From an uncultured Oxalobacteraceae bacterium (GTDB lineage: Bacteria > Pseudomonadota > Gammaproteobacteria > Burkholderiales > Burkholderiaceae): 44,516 nt of DNA. Position 1 is the stretch's first letter, and each line of letters opens with the position of its first letter. The stretch lies in the NCBI GenBank assembly GCA_946478765.1, contig CAMLDH010000001.1:1-44516 (forward strand), in the 5' to 3' direction. Position numbers and translations under genes: made by a program. A model generated the notes under the pieces. That model was not told the DNA's origin and did no database searches. It saw only the letters and a list, made by a program, of their open reading frames with translations. Positions 30,970 through 41,829 of this stretch are shown here, piece by piece.

Positions 30970-32232
30970 TTACAGATCAAGCAACAGGCGAGCCGGATCT
31001 TCCAGCGCTTCCTTCATCGCAACCAGGCCCAGCACGGCTTCACGACCGTCGATGATGCGATGGTCGTACGACATCGCGAGGTAGTTCATCGGACGAATCA
31101 CGATTTGACCGTTTTCAACGACAGCGCGGTCTTTGGTCGCGTGGACGCCGAGAATGGCCGATTGCGGCGGATTGATAATCGGGGTGGACAACATCGAACC
31201 GAAGGTGCCGCCATTGGAAATCGAGAAGGTGCCACCGGTCAGATCGTCCAGCGTCAGCTTGCCGTCTTTTGCCTTGGCGCCGAATTCGCCGATTTTCTTT
31301 TCAATGTCGGCGATCGACATTTGGTCGGCGTTGCGCAGGATCGGCACGACCAGGCCGCGCGGCGAACCGACCGCGATGCCGATATCGAAATAGCCGTGAT
31401 ACACGATATCGTTGCCATCGACGGACGCATTGATGATCGGATATTTTTTCAATGCGGCGACAGCGGCTTTAACGAAGAACGACATGAAGCCCAACTTGAC
31501 GCCGTGCTCTTTCTCGAACTTATCCTTGTACTTGTTACGCAGATCCATCACCGGCGCCATATTCACTTCATTGAACGTGGTGAGGATCGCATTGGTCGAT
31601 TGCGATTGCACCAGACGCTCGGCGATACGTGCGCGCAGTCGGCTCATCGGCACGCGCTCTTCCGGACGTCCGCTCAAGTCGGCGCTCAATGGTATCGCCA
31701 CTTGTTGCAACGCAGGCTTTGTCGCAACAGGCACTTGGGCCGGGGCCGGTGTCGGCTTTTTATCCAGCGCGGTGATGACATCACCTTTGGTTACGCGGCC
31801 ATCTTTGCCCGTGCCGGCGACTTGGGTTGCCGACATCTTGTTATCGGCGAGCATCTTGGCGGCGGCCGGCATCGCGACACCCGCAGACGCATTGGAGGCC
31901 AGCGCTGCGATAGCAGCGGCGATCGGATCGGGCTTGGCCGATGCTGCGGCAGGTGCGGTCGCGGCGGCTGGCGCGACTGCGCCTGCTTGCGCTTCCGTAT
32001 CGATCCTGGCAATGACTTCGCCTGCAACAACAGTACTGCCATCGCCCTTGATGATTTCGGTGATCACACCGGCGGCAGGCGCCGGCAACTCGAGCACGAC
32101 CTTGTCGGTTTCGATATCGATCAGGTTTTCGTCACGAGCGACTGCCTCGCCCACTTTTTTATGCCATTGCAGCAGGGTCGCTTCTGCGACCGATTCCGAT
32201 AGTTGCGGAACTACGACTTCAAGAATTGCCAT
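30970..32232 (-). CDS. odhB: 2-oxoglutarate dehydrogenase E2 (dihydrolipoyl succinyltransferase)
   Basis: The 420-residue protein has one lipoyl domain with the lipoylated lysine in [12 protein letters not shown] (Lys44), then an Ala/Pro-rich linker. A peripheral subunit-binding domain ([34 protein letters not shown]) and a second linker precede the catalytic domain, which ends [15 protein letters not shown] (His391, Asp395). It transfers succinyl from E1 to CoA. The order odhA-odhB-lpd reflects complex assembly. Confidence 0.97.
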   Translation of the reverse strand: MAILEVVVPQLSESVAEATLLQWHKKVGEAVARDENLIDIETDKVVLELPAPAAGVITEIIKGDGSTVVAGEVIARIDTEAQAGAVAPAAATAPAAASAKPDPIAAAIAALASNASAGVAMPAAAKMLADNKMSATQVAGTGKDGRVTKGDVITALDKKPTPAPAQVPVATKPALQQVAIPLSADLSGRPEERVPMSRLRARIAERLVQSQSTNAILTTFNEVNMAPVMDLRNKYKDKFEKEHGVKLGFMSFFVKAAVAALKKYPIINASVDGNDIVYHGYFDIGIAVGSPRGLVVPILRNADQMSIADIEKKIGEFGAKAKDGKLTLDDLTGGTFSISNGGTFGSMLSTPIINPPQSAILGVHATKDRAVVENGQIVIRPMNYLAMSYDHRIIDGREAVLGLVAMKEALEDPARLLLDL

Positions 32233-32292
32233 GTAACTCTCCGTTTCGGGTTGTTCTTGCGGCACACCAGTTTCTAGCGTGCCGCCGGGTCA

Positions 32293-35148
32293 TTATTTTG
32301 TAAGGACAAAGCCTTTGAGTTTCGAAAAGGCCGTATCGATCAGCGCTTTTTGCTGCGCATAGTGCTTATCGTAGTAGCCGACAGCCGGCGACGCGCTGGC
32401 CGGGCGGCCGGCATAGGCAAGCTTTTGACCATCGTCGAGATTCTCGAAAATATTGTGCTGGATCTGGAACCATGGACCTTGATTTTGCGGCTCATCCTGG
32501 GCCCATACCAATTCCGCAAAGTTCGGGAATTTTTTCAGTTCTGCAGCAAAGGCTTTGTGCGGGAACGGATACAGTTGTTCGATACGAATGATTGCCGTAT
32601 CCGTTTGACCGCGCTCCTTGCGGGCGTTGACCAGGTCGTAGTACACCTTGCCGGAGCAGGCAACCACGCGCTTGACCTTCTTGGCATCGATCTTTTCATC
32701 GACTTCGCCAATTACGGTCTGGAATGAGCCTTTTGCCAGTTCGGACAGCGGCGAACCTGCATCCTTGTTACGCAGCAGCGACTTCGGCGTCATGATGACG
32801 AGCGGCTTGCGGAACAGGCGGATCATCTGACGGCGCAGCAGATGAAAAATCTGCGCGGCAGTCGTCGGCTGCACCACTTGCATATTGTTGTCTGCGCATA
32901 GTTGCAGGAAGCGCTCAGGACGGGCGGATGAGTGCTCCGGCCCTTGGCCCTCGTAACCGTGCGGCAGCATCATCACGAGACCGGATGCACGTCCCCATTT
33001 CACTTCGCCGGAGCTGATGAACTGGTCGATCACGACCTGCGCGCCGTTGGCGAAATCGCCGAACTGCGCCTCCCATATCGTCAGCGTATTCGGCTCCGCG
33101 CTGGAATAACCATACTCGAAACCGAGTACCGCTTCTTCCGACAATACGGAGTCGATCACGTTGAATGGCGCCTGTTTGTCGGAAACATTTTGCAGAGGAA
33201 TATAGCTGCCGGCATCCCAGCGCTCGCGATTTTGATCGTGCAATACCGCGTGCCGGTGCACAAAAGTGCCGCGTCCCGCATCCTGTCCAGTCAAGCGAAC
33301 TGAATAGCCGGACGCCACCAGTGATGCGTACGCGAGATGCTCCCCCATGCCCCAATCCAGGTTCAACTCGCCACGCCCCATTGCAGCGCGATCGCCGAGA
33401 ACCTTATCGACCAGCGGGTGCACCTTGAAATTTTCCGGCACAGTGGTGATGCGCGCAGCAAGGCGCTTCAATTCGGCCAAAGGTACGGCAGTATCGGCAG
33501 CATCGGTCCATTTACGATTAAGGAAGGGCATCCAATCAACCGCATACTTGCTCTTGAAGTTGGAAATAACCGGATCGACCGTATGCTTGCCTGCATCCAT
33601 CGCGTCGCGGAAGGCTTTGACCATGCCTTCACCGCCATCGGTGGGAATCGTGCCCTGCGCGACGAGCTTGTCCGCATACAGCTTGCGGGTGCCTGGGTGC
33701 TGAGCGATTTTTTTGTACATCAGCGGCTGGGTCAGCGCCGGTGTGTCTTGCTCGTTATGACCCAGCTTGCGATAGCAGATGATATCGACAACGATGTCTT
33801 TCTTGAATTCGACGCGATAGTCGAGCGCAATCTGCGTCGCAAATACCACTGCTTCAGGATCATCGGCATTCACATGCAACACCGGCGCCTCAATCATCTT
33901 GACCACGTCGGAACAATACAGCGTCGAGCGTGAATCGCGCGGGTCGGACGTGGTAAAGCCGATCTGGTTGTTGATGACGATATGTACCGTGCCGCCGGTG
34001 CCGTAACCACGGGTTTGCGCGAGGTTCAGCGTTTCCATTACCACGCCCTGCCCGGCAAATGCGGCATCGCCGTGTACCAGAATCGGCAATACCTGCGAAC
34101 CATCCTTGTCGCCGCGCCGCTCCATGCGCGCCTTGCACGACCCTTCGACGACCGGGTTGACGATTTCGAGATGAGATGGATTGAATGCGAGCGACAGGTG
34201 AACCGGACCGCCAGGCGTGGTGATGTCCGACGAAAAGCCCTGATGGTATTTCACGTCGCCGGCCGGCAGGTCGTCGGCGTGCTTGCCTTCGAATTCGGAA
34301 AACAGCTCCTGCGGCGTCTTGCCGAGGATATTGACCAGCACATTGAGACGGCCGCGGTGCGCCATGCCGATCACGATTTCCTGTACGCCTTTTTCACCGG
34401 CGCGCTGGATGGTTTCATCCATCGATGCGATAAAGCTCTCGCCGCCTTCCAGAGAAAACCGCTTTTGGCCGACGTATTTGGTATGGAGATAGCGCTCCAG
34501 ACCTTCGGCTGCGGTCAAACGATCGAGAATGTGCTTTTTCTTTTCAGGCGAAAAACTCGGTGTCGAACGTGTCGATTCGAGTCGTTCCTGCATCCAGCGC
34601 TTTTCGCCCGGATCGCTGATGTACATGAACTCGGCGCCGATCGAACGGCAATAGGTGTCGCGCAATGCATTGAGCAAGTCGCGCAGCGACGCCGTCTCGG
34701 CACCGAAATAGGTATTGCTGATATTGAACACGATGTCCATATCGGCATCGGTGAAGCCGTAAAAACTCGGCTCCAGCTCTGGAATATTCGGACGTTCCTG
34801 GCGCTGCAGCGGATCGAGATTGGCCCAATGGGTACCTAAAAAGCGATAGGCTGCGATCAGTTGTGTCACGGCGACCCGTTTGCGCCCCATCTCGGCGTCG
34901 GCGGAAGCGGACACCGTGCGAATCGGCCCCTGCTTGGCACGCTCTGCGAATGAAGCAATCACGGGCGCATGCGCAACGTCTGGCTTGGTCGAACCGTCGA
35001 CGGCAGGAACGTGCTGCATTGCATCGAAATACGCGCGCCAGTTATCGGGAACAGAACCGGGATTATTGAGGTAGGCCTCGTACAGTTCTTCAACGTACGG
35101 CGCGTTACCTCCAAACAAATAGGAGTTGGAGAGGTATTGTTGCATCAT
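32293..35148 (-). CDS. sucA: 2-oxoglutarate dehydrogenase E1
   Basis: The 951-residue thiamine-diphosphate enzyme decarboxylates 2-oxoglutarate. It starts with the Burkholderiales-type MMQQYLSNSYLFGGNAPYVEELYEAYLNNPGSVPDNWRAYFD, has GMAHRGRLNVLVNILGK, and binds ThDP through HGDAAFAGQGVVMETLNLAQTRGYGTGGTVHIVINNQIGFTTSDP. The C-terminal transketolase-like domain includes LMMLPHGYEGQGPEHSSARPERFLQLCADNNMQVVQPTT. Starts at 35148 and 35145 are tandem ATGs. A structured leader precedes it (separate entry). Also named odhA. Confidence 0.98.
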   Translation of the reverse strand: MMQQYLSNSYLFGGNAPYVEELYEAYLNNPGSVPDNWRAYFDAMQHVPAVDGSTKPDVAHAPVIASFAERAKQGPIRTVSASADAEMGRKRVAVTQLIAAYRFLGTHWANLDPLQRQERPNIPELEPSFYGFTDADMDIVFNISNTYFGAETASLRDLLNALRDTYCRSIGAEFMYISDPGEKRWMQERLESTRSTPSFSPEKKKHILDRLTAAEGLERYLHTKYVGQKRFSLEGGESFIASMDETIQRAGEKGVQEIVIGMAHRGRLNVLVNILGKTPQELFSEFEGKHADDLPAGDVKYHQGFSSDITTPGGPVHLSLAFNPSHLEIVNPVVEGSCKARMERRGDKDGSQVLPILVHGDAAFAGQGVVMETLNLAQTRGYGTGGTVHIVINNQIGFTTSDPRDSRSTLYCSDVVKMIEAPVLHVNADDPEAVVFATQIALDYRVEFKKDIVVDIICYRKLGHNEQDTPALTQPLMYKKIAQHPGTRKLYADKLVAQGTIPTDGGEGMVKAFRDAMDAGKHTVDPVISNFKSKYAVDWMPFLNRKWTDAADTAVPLAELKRLAARITTVPENFKVHPLVDKVLGDRAAMGRGELNLDWGMGEHLAYASLVASGYSVRLTGQDAGRGTFVHRHAVLHDQNRERWDAGSYIPLQNVSDKQAPFNVIDSVLSEEAVLGFEYGYSSAEPNTLTIWEAQFGDFANGAQVVIDQFISSGEVKWGRASGLVMMLPHGYEGQGPEHSSARPERFLQLCADNNMQVVQPTTAAQIFHLLRRQMIRLFRKPLVIMTPKSLLRNKDAGSPLSELAKGSFQTVIGEVDEKIDAKKVKRVVACSGKVYYDLVNARKERGQTDTAIIRIEQLYPFPHKAFAAELKKFPNFAELVWAQDEPQNQGPWFQIQHNIFENLDDGQKLAYAGRPASASPAVGYYDKHYAQQKALIDTAFSKLKGFVLTK

Positions 35149-35151
35149 CTC

Positions 35152-35235
35152 TTGCTCACCTTTCTTCGCGTTTCGCGAGATTAGCGGGTTAATTTAACCT
35201 TCCGCGACACGGCCTGACCGGTTAGCGGATTGCAC
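35152..35235 (-). promoter_or_regulatory. Structured sucA leader, candidate sucA RNA motif
   Basis: Immediately upstream of the sucA ATG the transcribed strand is rich in pairing: TCGCG-AAA-CGCGA (35166-35178) and GGTTAA-A-TTAACC (35187-35199). A GC-rich segment with CCGC...GCGG lies further 5'. The Shine-Dalgarno AAGGTGAG lies directly after the first hairpin. A conserved sucA RNA motif is described for Burkholderiales, always in the 5' UTR of sucA. I assign it from position, taxon and visible pairing, not from a covariance search, and the boundaries are approximate. Confidence 0.5.
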
Positions 35236-35307
35236 ATCAAGTTGTGGGGAAGGGCTACGTTAGCTAAGGTGTTACTAGCCGGATAGCATATCACATATGC
35301 GTCGCCC

Positions 35308-35344
35308 AACAAAAAAGCGAGCCGTCCGGGCTCGCTTTTTTGTT
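35308..35344 (-). terminator. Bidirectional intrinsic terminator after gltA
   Basis: A perfect 16-bp inverted repeat (AAC-A6-GCGAGCC on the left, GGCTCGC-T6-GTT on the right) encloses a 5-base loop. A6 and T6 flank the GC core (35317-35335), so it can act as an intrinsic terminator on both strands. It lies 13 bases after the gltA stop (35357) and separates gltA from the sucA leader. Confidence 0.92.
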
Positions 35345-35356
35345 GCTGTTTGCTGT

Positions 35357-36661
35357 TTAACCGCGCTTGTCGATCGGCGGTACCTTGCGCGTTGTCGCGC
35401 CGACAAACAACTGACGCGGACGGCCGATTTTTTGTTCAGGATCGGAAATCATTTCATTCCATTGCGCAATCCAGCCCACGGTACGTGCCATTGCGAAAAT
35501 ACCGGTGAATAGCGAAACCGGAATACCCAATGCGGATTGCACGATGCCCGAATAGAAGTCGACGTTCGGATACAGTTTGCGGGACACGAAGTAGTCGTCT
35601 TCCAGCGCCACTTTTTCCAGTGCCATCGCGAGCTTGAACAGAGGATCGTTTTCCAGGCCCAGCTCGTTCAGCACTTCATAGCAGGTTTCACGCATCAGCT
35701 TGGCACGCGGATCGTAGTTCTTATAAACGCGGTGGCCGAAGCCCATCAACTTCACGCCGGAATTCTTGTCTTTGACTTGCTTGACGAATTCAGGAATCTT
35801 GTCGACCGAACCGATTTCTTTCAGCATATTCAGTGCTGCCTCGTTGGCGCCGCCGTGTGCCGGGCCCCACAGACAGGCGATGCCTGCAGCGATACACGCA
35901 AACGGATTGGCGCCGGAAGAGCCTGCCAGGCGTACGGTCGAGGTCGATGCATTCTGCTCGTGGTCGGCATGCAGGATCAGGATGCGATCGAGCGCGCGCA
36001 CCAGCACGTCGTTGACCTTGTATTCTTCGCATGGGGTGGAGAACATCATGCGCATGAAGTTGGCGCTATACGACAAGTCGTTGCGCGGGTAAACGAACGG
36101 CTGGCCGACCGAATATTTGTATGCCATCGCCACCAGCGTCGGCATTTTCGCGATCAGGCGGATCGCCGACACTTCACGGTGATGCGGGTCATTGATGTCA
36201 AGCGAGTCGTGATAGAACGACGCCAACGCGCCGACCGTACCGACCAAGACCGACATCGGATGTGCGTCACGACGAAAACCGCGGAAGAAGAACTGCATCT
36301 GTTCATGGACCATCGTATGCTTGGTCACGGTGTTGACAAATTCCTTCTTCGCTGTCGCGTTAGGCAAGTCGCCGTTCAGCAACAGATAGCAGGTTTCCAG
36401 GAAGTCGCAATTGACCGCCAGTTGTTCGATCGGGTAACCGCGATACAGCAGTTCGCCCTTGTCGCCGTCGATATAGGTAATCGACGAATTACAAGCGGCA
36501 GTCGACAGAAAGCCCGGATCGTAGGTGAACTTGCTGGTCGTGCCGTACAGTTTGCGAATATCGATGACGTCCGGTCCAACCGTGCCCTTGTATATCGGCA
36601 GTTCGAGCGAGGGGGAGCCGTCAGAAAACGACAGCGTGGCTTTGGTTTCAGAGTTGGTCAT
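35357..36661 (-). CDS. gltA: Citrate synthase
   Basis: The 434-residue enzyme condenses acetyl-CoA with oxaloacetate. It is the NADH-sensitive Gram-negative type I form by length and by its N-terminal beta-domain ([33 protein letters not shown]). Catalytic blocks are [15 protein letters not shown] and [18 protein letters not shown], each with an active-site histidine, and the C-terminal [31 protein letters not shown] upstream of ATG 36661 is a good ribosome-binding site. It follows sdhE by about 70 bases. Confidence 0.98.
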   Translation of the reverse strand: MTNSETKATLSFSDGSPSLELPIYKGTVGPDVIDIRKLYGTTSKFTYDPGFLSTAACNSSITYIDGDKGELLYRGYPIEQLAVNCDFLETCYLLLNGDLPNATAKKEFVNTVTKHTMVHEQMQFFFRGFRRDAHPMSVLVGTVGALASFYHDSLDINDPHHREVSAIRLIAKMPTLVAMAYKYSVGQPFVYPRNDLSYSANFMRMMFSTPCEEYKVNDVLVRALDRILILHADHEQNASTSTVRLAGSSGANPFACIAAGIACLWGPAHGGANEAALNMLKEIGSVDKIPEFVKQVKDKNSGVKLMGFGHRVYKNYDPRAKLMRETCYEVLNELGLENDPLFKLAMALEKVALEDDYFVSRKLYPNVDFYSGIVQSALGIPVSLFTGIFAMARTVGWIAQWNEMISDPEQKIGRPRQLFVGATTRKVPPIDKRG

Positions 36662-36733
36662 GGCTCTTCCTTCTTGTGAGCAGTAAGTCGATGGATAGGT
36701 AAAATGAATGGTAAAAAATCTTTATGGCACAAA

Positions 36734-37012
36734 TCAAGCGTTACGCAATCTCGCCAAAAGCGCATGGACATGAGGCAAGTCCACCTCACCTTCCGGCTCC
36801 TTGCGCGCTAACAACAAACTCATCAAATCGTTATCCGATACGTTCATCAGTTGGGAAAATGCATCCACCTCATCATCTGTCAACGTTGATTCATGCGCAT
36901 CCAGAAAACGCGTGATAATCAAATCGTTTTCCAGCAGTCCGCGACGTGCGCGCCAGCGCAGGCGGGCACGTTTCGCAGGATGGGCTTGATGGCTTATCGA
37001 CATATCTCTCAT
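36734..37012 (-). CDS. sdhE: Succinate dehydrogenase flavinylation factor SdhE
   Basis: This 92-residue protein has the SdhE/SDHAF2 signature RWRARRGLLENDLIITRFLDAHE, in which the RGxxE motif contacts SdhA and promotes covalent FAD attachment. The C-terminal half is LTDDEVDAFSQLMNVSDNDLMSLLLARKEPEGEVDLPHVHALLARLR. The start may be ATG 37012 or 37003. It sits between sdhB and gltA, matching its role on the SdhA subunit encoded upstream in the same direction. Confidence 0.94.
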   Translation of the reverse strand: MRDMSISHQAHPAKRARLRWRARRGLLENDLIITRFLDAHESTLTDDEVDAFSQLMNVSDNDLMSLLLARKEPEGEVDLPHVHALLARLRNA

Positions 37013-37103
37013 TCACTCTTATTTCATCCGGCTTCCGGCGTCGTTGCCACTGAAAGACGCATGAAATAAGGCGGAAACAGTAATGCTTCCACCTGATTGC
37101 TGG

Positions 37104-37148
37104 GGGACAGGAGGTGCCTCGCAAAACCTTGACGCCCCCCCCTGTCCC
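37104..37148. repeat. Palindromic element A (GGGACAGG...CCTGTCCC)
   Basis: In the gap between the sdhE start and the sdhB stop, GGGACAGG (37104-37111) and CCTGTCCC (37141-37148) are perfect 8-base inverted arms around 29 bases. Its right half (CGCAAAACCTTGACGCCCCCCCTGTCCCGC) closely resembles the right end of element C at 41744-41829, which suggests a shorter derivative of the same repeat. Confidence 0.55.
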
Positions 37149-37163
37149 GCAATAAAAAATCCC

Positions 37164-37874
37164 CTACACTGTACGGCGCACCATCAATTCCTTGATCTTG
37201 CCGATCGCCTTGTTCGGGTTCAATCCTTTCGGGCAAACGTCGACGCAATTCATGATCGAGTGGCAACGGAACAAACGATATGGATCTTCCAGATTATCCA
37301 AACGTTCCCCGGTTGCTTCATCGCGGCTGTCTGCGATAAATCGATACGCTTGCAGCAAGCCGGCCGGACCGACGAACTTGTCCGGATTCCACCAGAACGA
37401 CGGGCACGAAGTCGAGCAGCATGCACACAGAATACACTCATACAGGCCGTCGAGTTCTTCACGCTCGGTCGGCGATTGCAAACGCTCTTTCTCCGGCGGA
37501 ATCGTGTTATTGATAAGAAATGGCTTGATTGAATGGTATTGCTTGAAGAACTGGGTCATGTCGACGATCAGATCGCGAATCACCGGCAGGCCCGGCAATG
37601 GACGCAACACGATCGGTTCGGTCAACTCGTTCAGATTGGTAGTGCACGCCAATCCGTTCTTGCCATTGATATTCATCGCGTCGGAACCGCACACGCCTTC
37701 ACGGCAAGAGCGGCGCAAAGCCAGCGAATCATCCACGTCGGATTTGATGCGTTGCAATGCATCCAGCAACATCTTGTCGGTGTCTTGCAGCTCCACCGTC
37801 AAGTCTTGCATGTAGGGCTTGCTATCCTTGTCTGGATCGTAACGGTAGATTTGAAATTTTAGAGTGCGTGCCAT
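37164..37874 (-). CDS. sdhB: Succinate dehydrogenase iron-sulfur subunit
   Basis: The 236-residue subunit carries three Fe-S clusters. [2Fe-2S] ligands are in [21 protein letters not shown], and the [4Fe-4S] and [3Fe-4S] ligands in [16 protein letters not shown] and [17 protein letters not shown]. It passes electrons from the SdhA flavin to quinone at SdhC/SdhD. AAAAGGT before ATG 37874 is the ribosome-binding site. It lies 102 bases after the sdhA stop, a wider gap than between the other sdh genes, because palindromic element B lies between them. Confidence 0.98.
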   Translation of the reverse strand: MARTLKFQIYRYDPDKDSKPYMQDLTVELQDTDKMLLDALQRIKSDVDDSLALRRSCREGVCGSDAMNINGKNGLACTTNLNELTEPIVLRPLPGLPVIRDLIVDMTQFFKQYHSIKPFLINNTIPPEKERLQSPTEREELDGLYECILCACCSTSCPSFWWNPDKFVGPAGLLQAYRFIADSRDEATGERLDNLEDPYRLFRCHSIMNCVDVCPKGLNPNKAIGKIKELMVRRTV

Positions 37875-37891
37875 AATTTTTACCTTTTTGC

Positions 37892-37947
37892 GGGACAGAG
37901 TTTATAAGGCACCGTAGCTGAGTTAGGCTAGATGTCCCCTCTGTCCC
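37892..37947. repeat. Palindromic element B (GGGACAGAG...CTCTGTCCC)
   Basis: Perfect 9-base inverted arms GGGACAGAG (37892-37900) and CTCTGTCCC (37939-37947) enclose 38 bases unrelated to the core of elements A and C. It fills most of the sdhA-sdhB gap within one operon. The sdhB ribosome-binding site lies just after it on the transcribed strand, so a hairpin here could affect sdhB translation or mRNA processing. Confidence 0.6.
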
Positions 37948-37976
37948 CAACATTATATGAAGCGATCCCGATACAA

Positions 37977-39755
<1,779 letters not shown>

Positions 39756-39757
39756 GA

Positions 39758-40123
39758 TTAGGCTCTCCACAAAATCTGCGCCGCCCATCCGGCACAACCG
39801 ATCAACCACACGATAGTGGCCACTTGCAATGCAAGGCGTAATCCAACCGGTTGGACATAGTCCATCCAGATATCGCGCATGCCAACCCATGCATGGTAGA
39901 ACAACGCAAGGAAAGTCACGAAGGTCGCGATCTTGAACCACTGCTGCGCGAACATGCCGGCCCAGCCTTCATAGCTGAAATTACTGCCGGTTAGGAAAGT
40001 TACGAGAAGGATAACCGTATAAAGTGCCATCACGATGGCAGTCACGCGTTGCGCGAGCCAGTCTTTGAGGCCGTAATGTGCGCCAACTACCAAGCGCTTC
40101 GGTCCGATATTATTGTTTGCCAT
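39758..40123 (-). CDS. sdhD: Succinate dehydrogenase membrane anchor SdhD
   Basis: This 121-residue membrane subunit has three predicted helices (IVMALYTVILLVTFLTG, FKIATFVTFLALFYHAWVGM, LALQVATIVWLIGCAGWAAQIL). The quinone-side QRVTAIVMALYT block and the likely haem-ligand histidine in ALFYHAWVGMRDIWMDYV are visible. The ATG at 40123 directly follows the sdhC stop (TAAATG), so the two anchors are made in a coupled way. Confidence 0.95.
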   Translation of the reverse strand: MANNNIGPKRLVVGAHYGLKDWLAQRVTAIVMALYTVILLVTFLTGSNFSYEGWAGMFAQQWFKIATFVTFLALFYHAWVGMRDIWMDYVQPVGLRLALQVATIVWLIGCAGWAAQILWRA

Positions 40124-40537
40124 TTAGAATGTCCCGAACAGTTTCAATGCAACCAATGCAGTCAACACCAGGCTGACCGCAAGAACACCGGTAGCGGATT
40201 TTCGCGCGCTGTCTTTGTCCAGACCGACATGCGTATCCATGATAAGGTGCCGAATACCGGAACAGAAATGCTGCAGATAGCCCCACGCCATCACCAGGAT
40301 CAACAGCTTGACGAACCAGCCGGAGGTGAACCCCTTGAAATATTCAAATGAAATTTCGGATGTCAGACTTTTTTCGAGCAAGTACAAAATCAACGGCAAC
40401 AGCAGGACCAGCAGGGCTCCACTGACGCGGTGTGCGAATGACACAATACTTGCCAGCGGCATGCGATATTTCGGCAAGTCCTTGATGAAATGAATATTGC
40501 GAAATTCCGGCCGACTTTTTTTTCCGGCTTCAGACAT
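40124..40537 (-). CDS. sdhC: Succinate dehydrogenase cytochrome b556 subunit
   Basis: The 137-residue subunit begins at ATG 40537 with GGGAGG upstream. It has RPEFRNIHFIKDLPKYRMPLASIVSFAHRVSGALLVLLLPLILYLL, with the conserved Ser/Arg quinone-site region. The haem-ligand histidine lies in YLQHFCSGIRHLIMDTHVGLD. Three membrane helices are evident. It is the first sdh gene. The 147-base gap to gntR contains a TTGACA (minus strand, 40634-40639) without a well-spaced -10, so an sdh promoter here is possible but unproven. Confidence 0.95.
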   Translation of the reverse strand: MSEAGKKSRPEFRNIHFIKDLPKYRMPLASIVSFAHRVSGALLVLLLPLILYLLEKSLTSEISFEYFKGFTSGWFVKLLILVMAWGYLQHFCSGIRHLIMDTHVGLDKDSARKSATGVLAVSLVLTALVALKLFGTF

Positions 40538-40684
40538 AACAAAACCTCCCTGATCTAAATAATTCCGTGATTTTCGCCTATTTTGTGCAGCACACCAATA
40601 AGTATTGTGCGCAGTAGGCAATATATTGGTTTGTCAAGATCAAAGATCAATAAGTCCACGCCTGACATCGACCGACGCACACCC

Positions 40685-41476
40685 TCAACTCAACTCATTC
40701 TGATAATGGTGACGGTCCGTCAGATATAAGCCCCGCCGCACTTCAACCGGCTTGTTGCCATACGTGTACGACACCCGCTCAACACTCAGTAGCGGCGTAT
40801 TGACAGCAACCGCCAACAACTCGGCGACATCCTTATCCGCCGCGACTGCGCGAATCTTTTCTGCCGCATGAATCATATGGGTGCCGAACTCACTCTCGAA
40901 CAAGCCATACATCGGTCCCTTGTATTCAATCAGGCGCTCCGCGGTCAACCCCTTGAAAATGATACCGGGCAGCCAAAGCTCTTCCAGAATCGTCGGGGCG
41001 CCGTCAAATGACTGCACCCGCTTGATGAAGATCACGGAGTCGCCCGATTTGATGTCGAGTTGACGCGCAACTTCGGCCGGCGCACGTAGACGCTTGACTT
41101 CAATGATCCTATTGTCAGGGTAGTGTGCCTCGCCCAGATCCGGCATCAAGCGCAGAAAACGGAATTGGGCGCGCGCTTCGTGATGCGTCGCAACAAAAGT
41201 CCCTTTACCTTGCCGCCGCACCACCAGATTTTCCGCAGACAATTCGTCGATCGCCTTGCGTACCGTTCCCTGACTGACCTTGAAACGATTCGCCAGTTCG
41301 ACTTCGCTTGGGATCAGTTCGCCCGGCTTCCATTCGCCCGATTGCAAACTTTGCGTAATCAGGGCCTTGATTTGCTGATAGAGCGGACTAAAGGTAGGCG
41401 ATGCTCCGGGAGTAGAAATCCCTGCGCCAGCACTAGGCGCGCCATTATTGGTCAAATGGGGTGGAATGAAACTCAT
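40685..41476 (-). CDS. GntR-family transcriptional regulator (UTRA domain)
   Basis: The 263-residue regulator has a winged-HTH domain (PLYQQIKALITQSLQSGEWKPGELIPSEVELANRFKVSQGTVRKAIDELSAENLVVRRQGKGTFVA) and a C-terminal UTRA ligand-binding domain (LRAPAEVARQLDIKSGDSVIFIKRVQSFDGAPTILEELWLP...VAVNTPLLSVERVSYTYGNKPVEVRRGLYLTDRHHYQNEL), i.e. the HutC subfamily. It sits directly upstream of sdhC and divergent from mdh, in the centre of the TCA genes. Control of those genes and of itself through the palindrome at 41533-41552 is a strong inference; the effector is unknown. Confidence 0.93.
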   Translation of the reverse strand: MSFIPPHLTNNGAPSAGAGISTPGASPTFSPLYQQIKALITQSLQSGEWKPGELIPSEVELANRFKVSQGTVRKAIDELSAENLVVRRQGKGTFVATHHEARAQFRFLRLMPDLGEAHYPDNRIIEVKRLRAPAEVARQLDIKSGDSVIFIKRVQSFDGAPTILEELWLPGIIFKGLTAERLIEYKGPMYGLFESEFGTHMIHAAEKIRAVAADKDVAELLAVAVNTPLLSVERVSYTYGNKPVEVRRGLYLTDRHHYQNELS

Positions 41477-41532
41477 AGGTTATGATTTCACCATAAAACT
41501 GCGGTTGCCGTCCAGCAAAAAGTGATAACTTA

Positions 41533-41552
41533 TATGTCTTATATAAGACATA
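41533..41552. promoter_or_regulatory. Perfect 20-bp palindrome, candidate GntR operator
   Basis: TATGTCTTAT followed directly by its exact reverse complement ATAAGACATA. The symmetry, the T/A-flanked GTCTTAT..ATAAGAC core and the position 57 bases from the gntR start codon fit a HutC-subfamily GntR operator. It overlaps the likely gntR promoter and ends nine bases before the -35 box of the mdh-directed promoter, so repression of gntR and either activation or repression of mdh are possible. Confidence 0.65.
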
Positions 41553-41561
41553 AGATAGGTA

Positions 41562-41590
41562 TTGACAGAGTAGCGCTGCAAGCCTACACT
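41562..41590 (+). promoter_or_regulatory. Sigma-70-type promoter reading toward mdh
   Basis: A consensus -35 TTGACA (41562-41567), an exact 17-base spacer and a -10 TACACT (41585-41590) form the best promoter seen in the window. Transcription would start near 41597, giving an mdh leader of about 285 nucleotides that contains element C. Confidence 0.7.
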
Positions 41591-41743
41591 CGCGGGCAAC
41601 ATTTGCTCTATAGCGGCGGAATTGCAAGGGACGGTTGTTGTCACGCACAATCCACCCTTTTTATCTGCACTAAACAGACTGTGACTTGCCAAGTTTTCAC
41701 CGGTATTATTACAGGCTCACGGAAATTTATTTTTTAATGTTGA

Positions 41744-41829
41744 GGATAGAGCGGGCCGCGTAGGTGGGGCGTCCAGCCAAACCTGGCGCCCTTCGGCACG
41801 CTACAAAGCCTTGGCGGCCCCCTCTGTCC
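41744..41829. repeat. Palindromic element C in the mdh leader
   Basis: GGATAGAG (41744-41751) and CTCTGTCC (41822-41829) are inverted arms with one mismatch, enclosing a GC-rich core with nested inverted repeats such as CCAGCCAAACCTGG. It is much more GC-rich than the AT-rich DNA on both sides. Its right end (CTACAAAGCCTTGGCGGCCCCCTCTGTCCTGC) matches the right end of element A with few changes. It begins right after an AT-rich stretch, as repetitive extragenic elements often do. Confidence 0.6.

Noticed and set aside
40634..40639. TTGACA upstream of sdhC as an sdh promoter
   Set aside because: No acceptable -10 at 16-18 bases; kept only as a remark in the sdhC entry.
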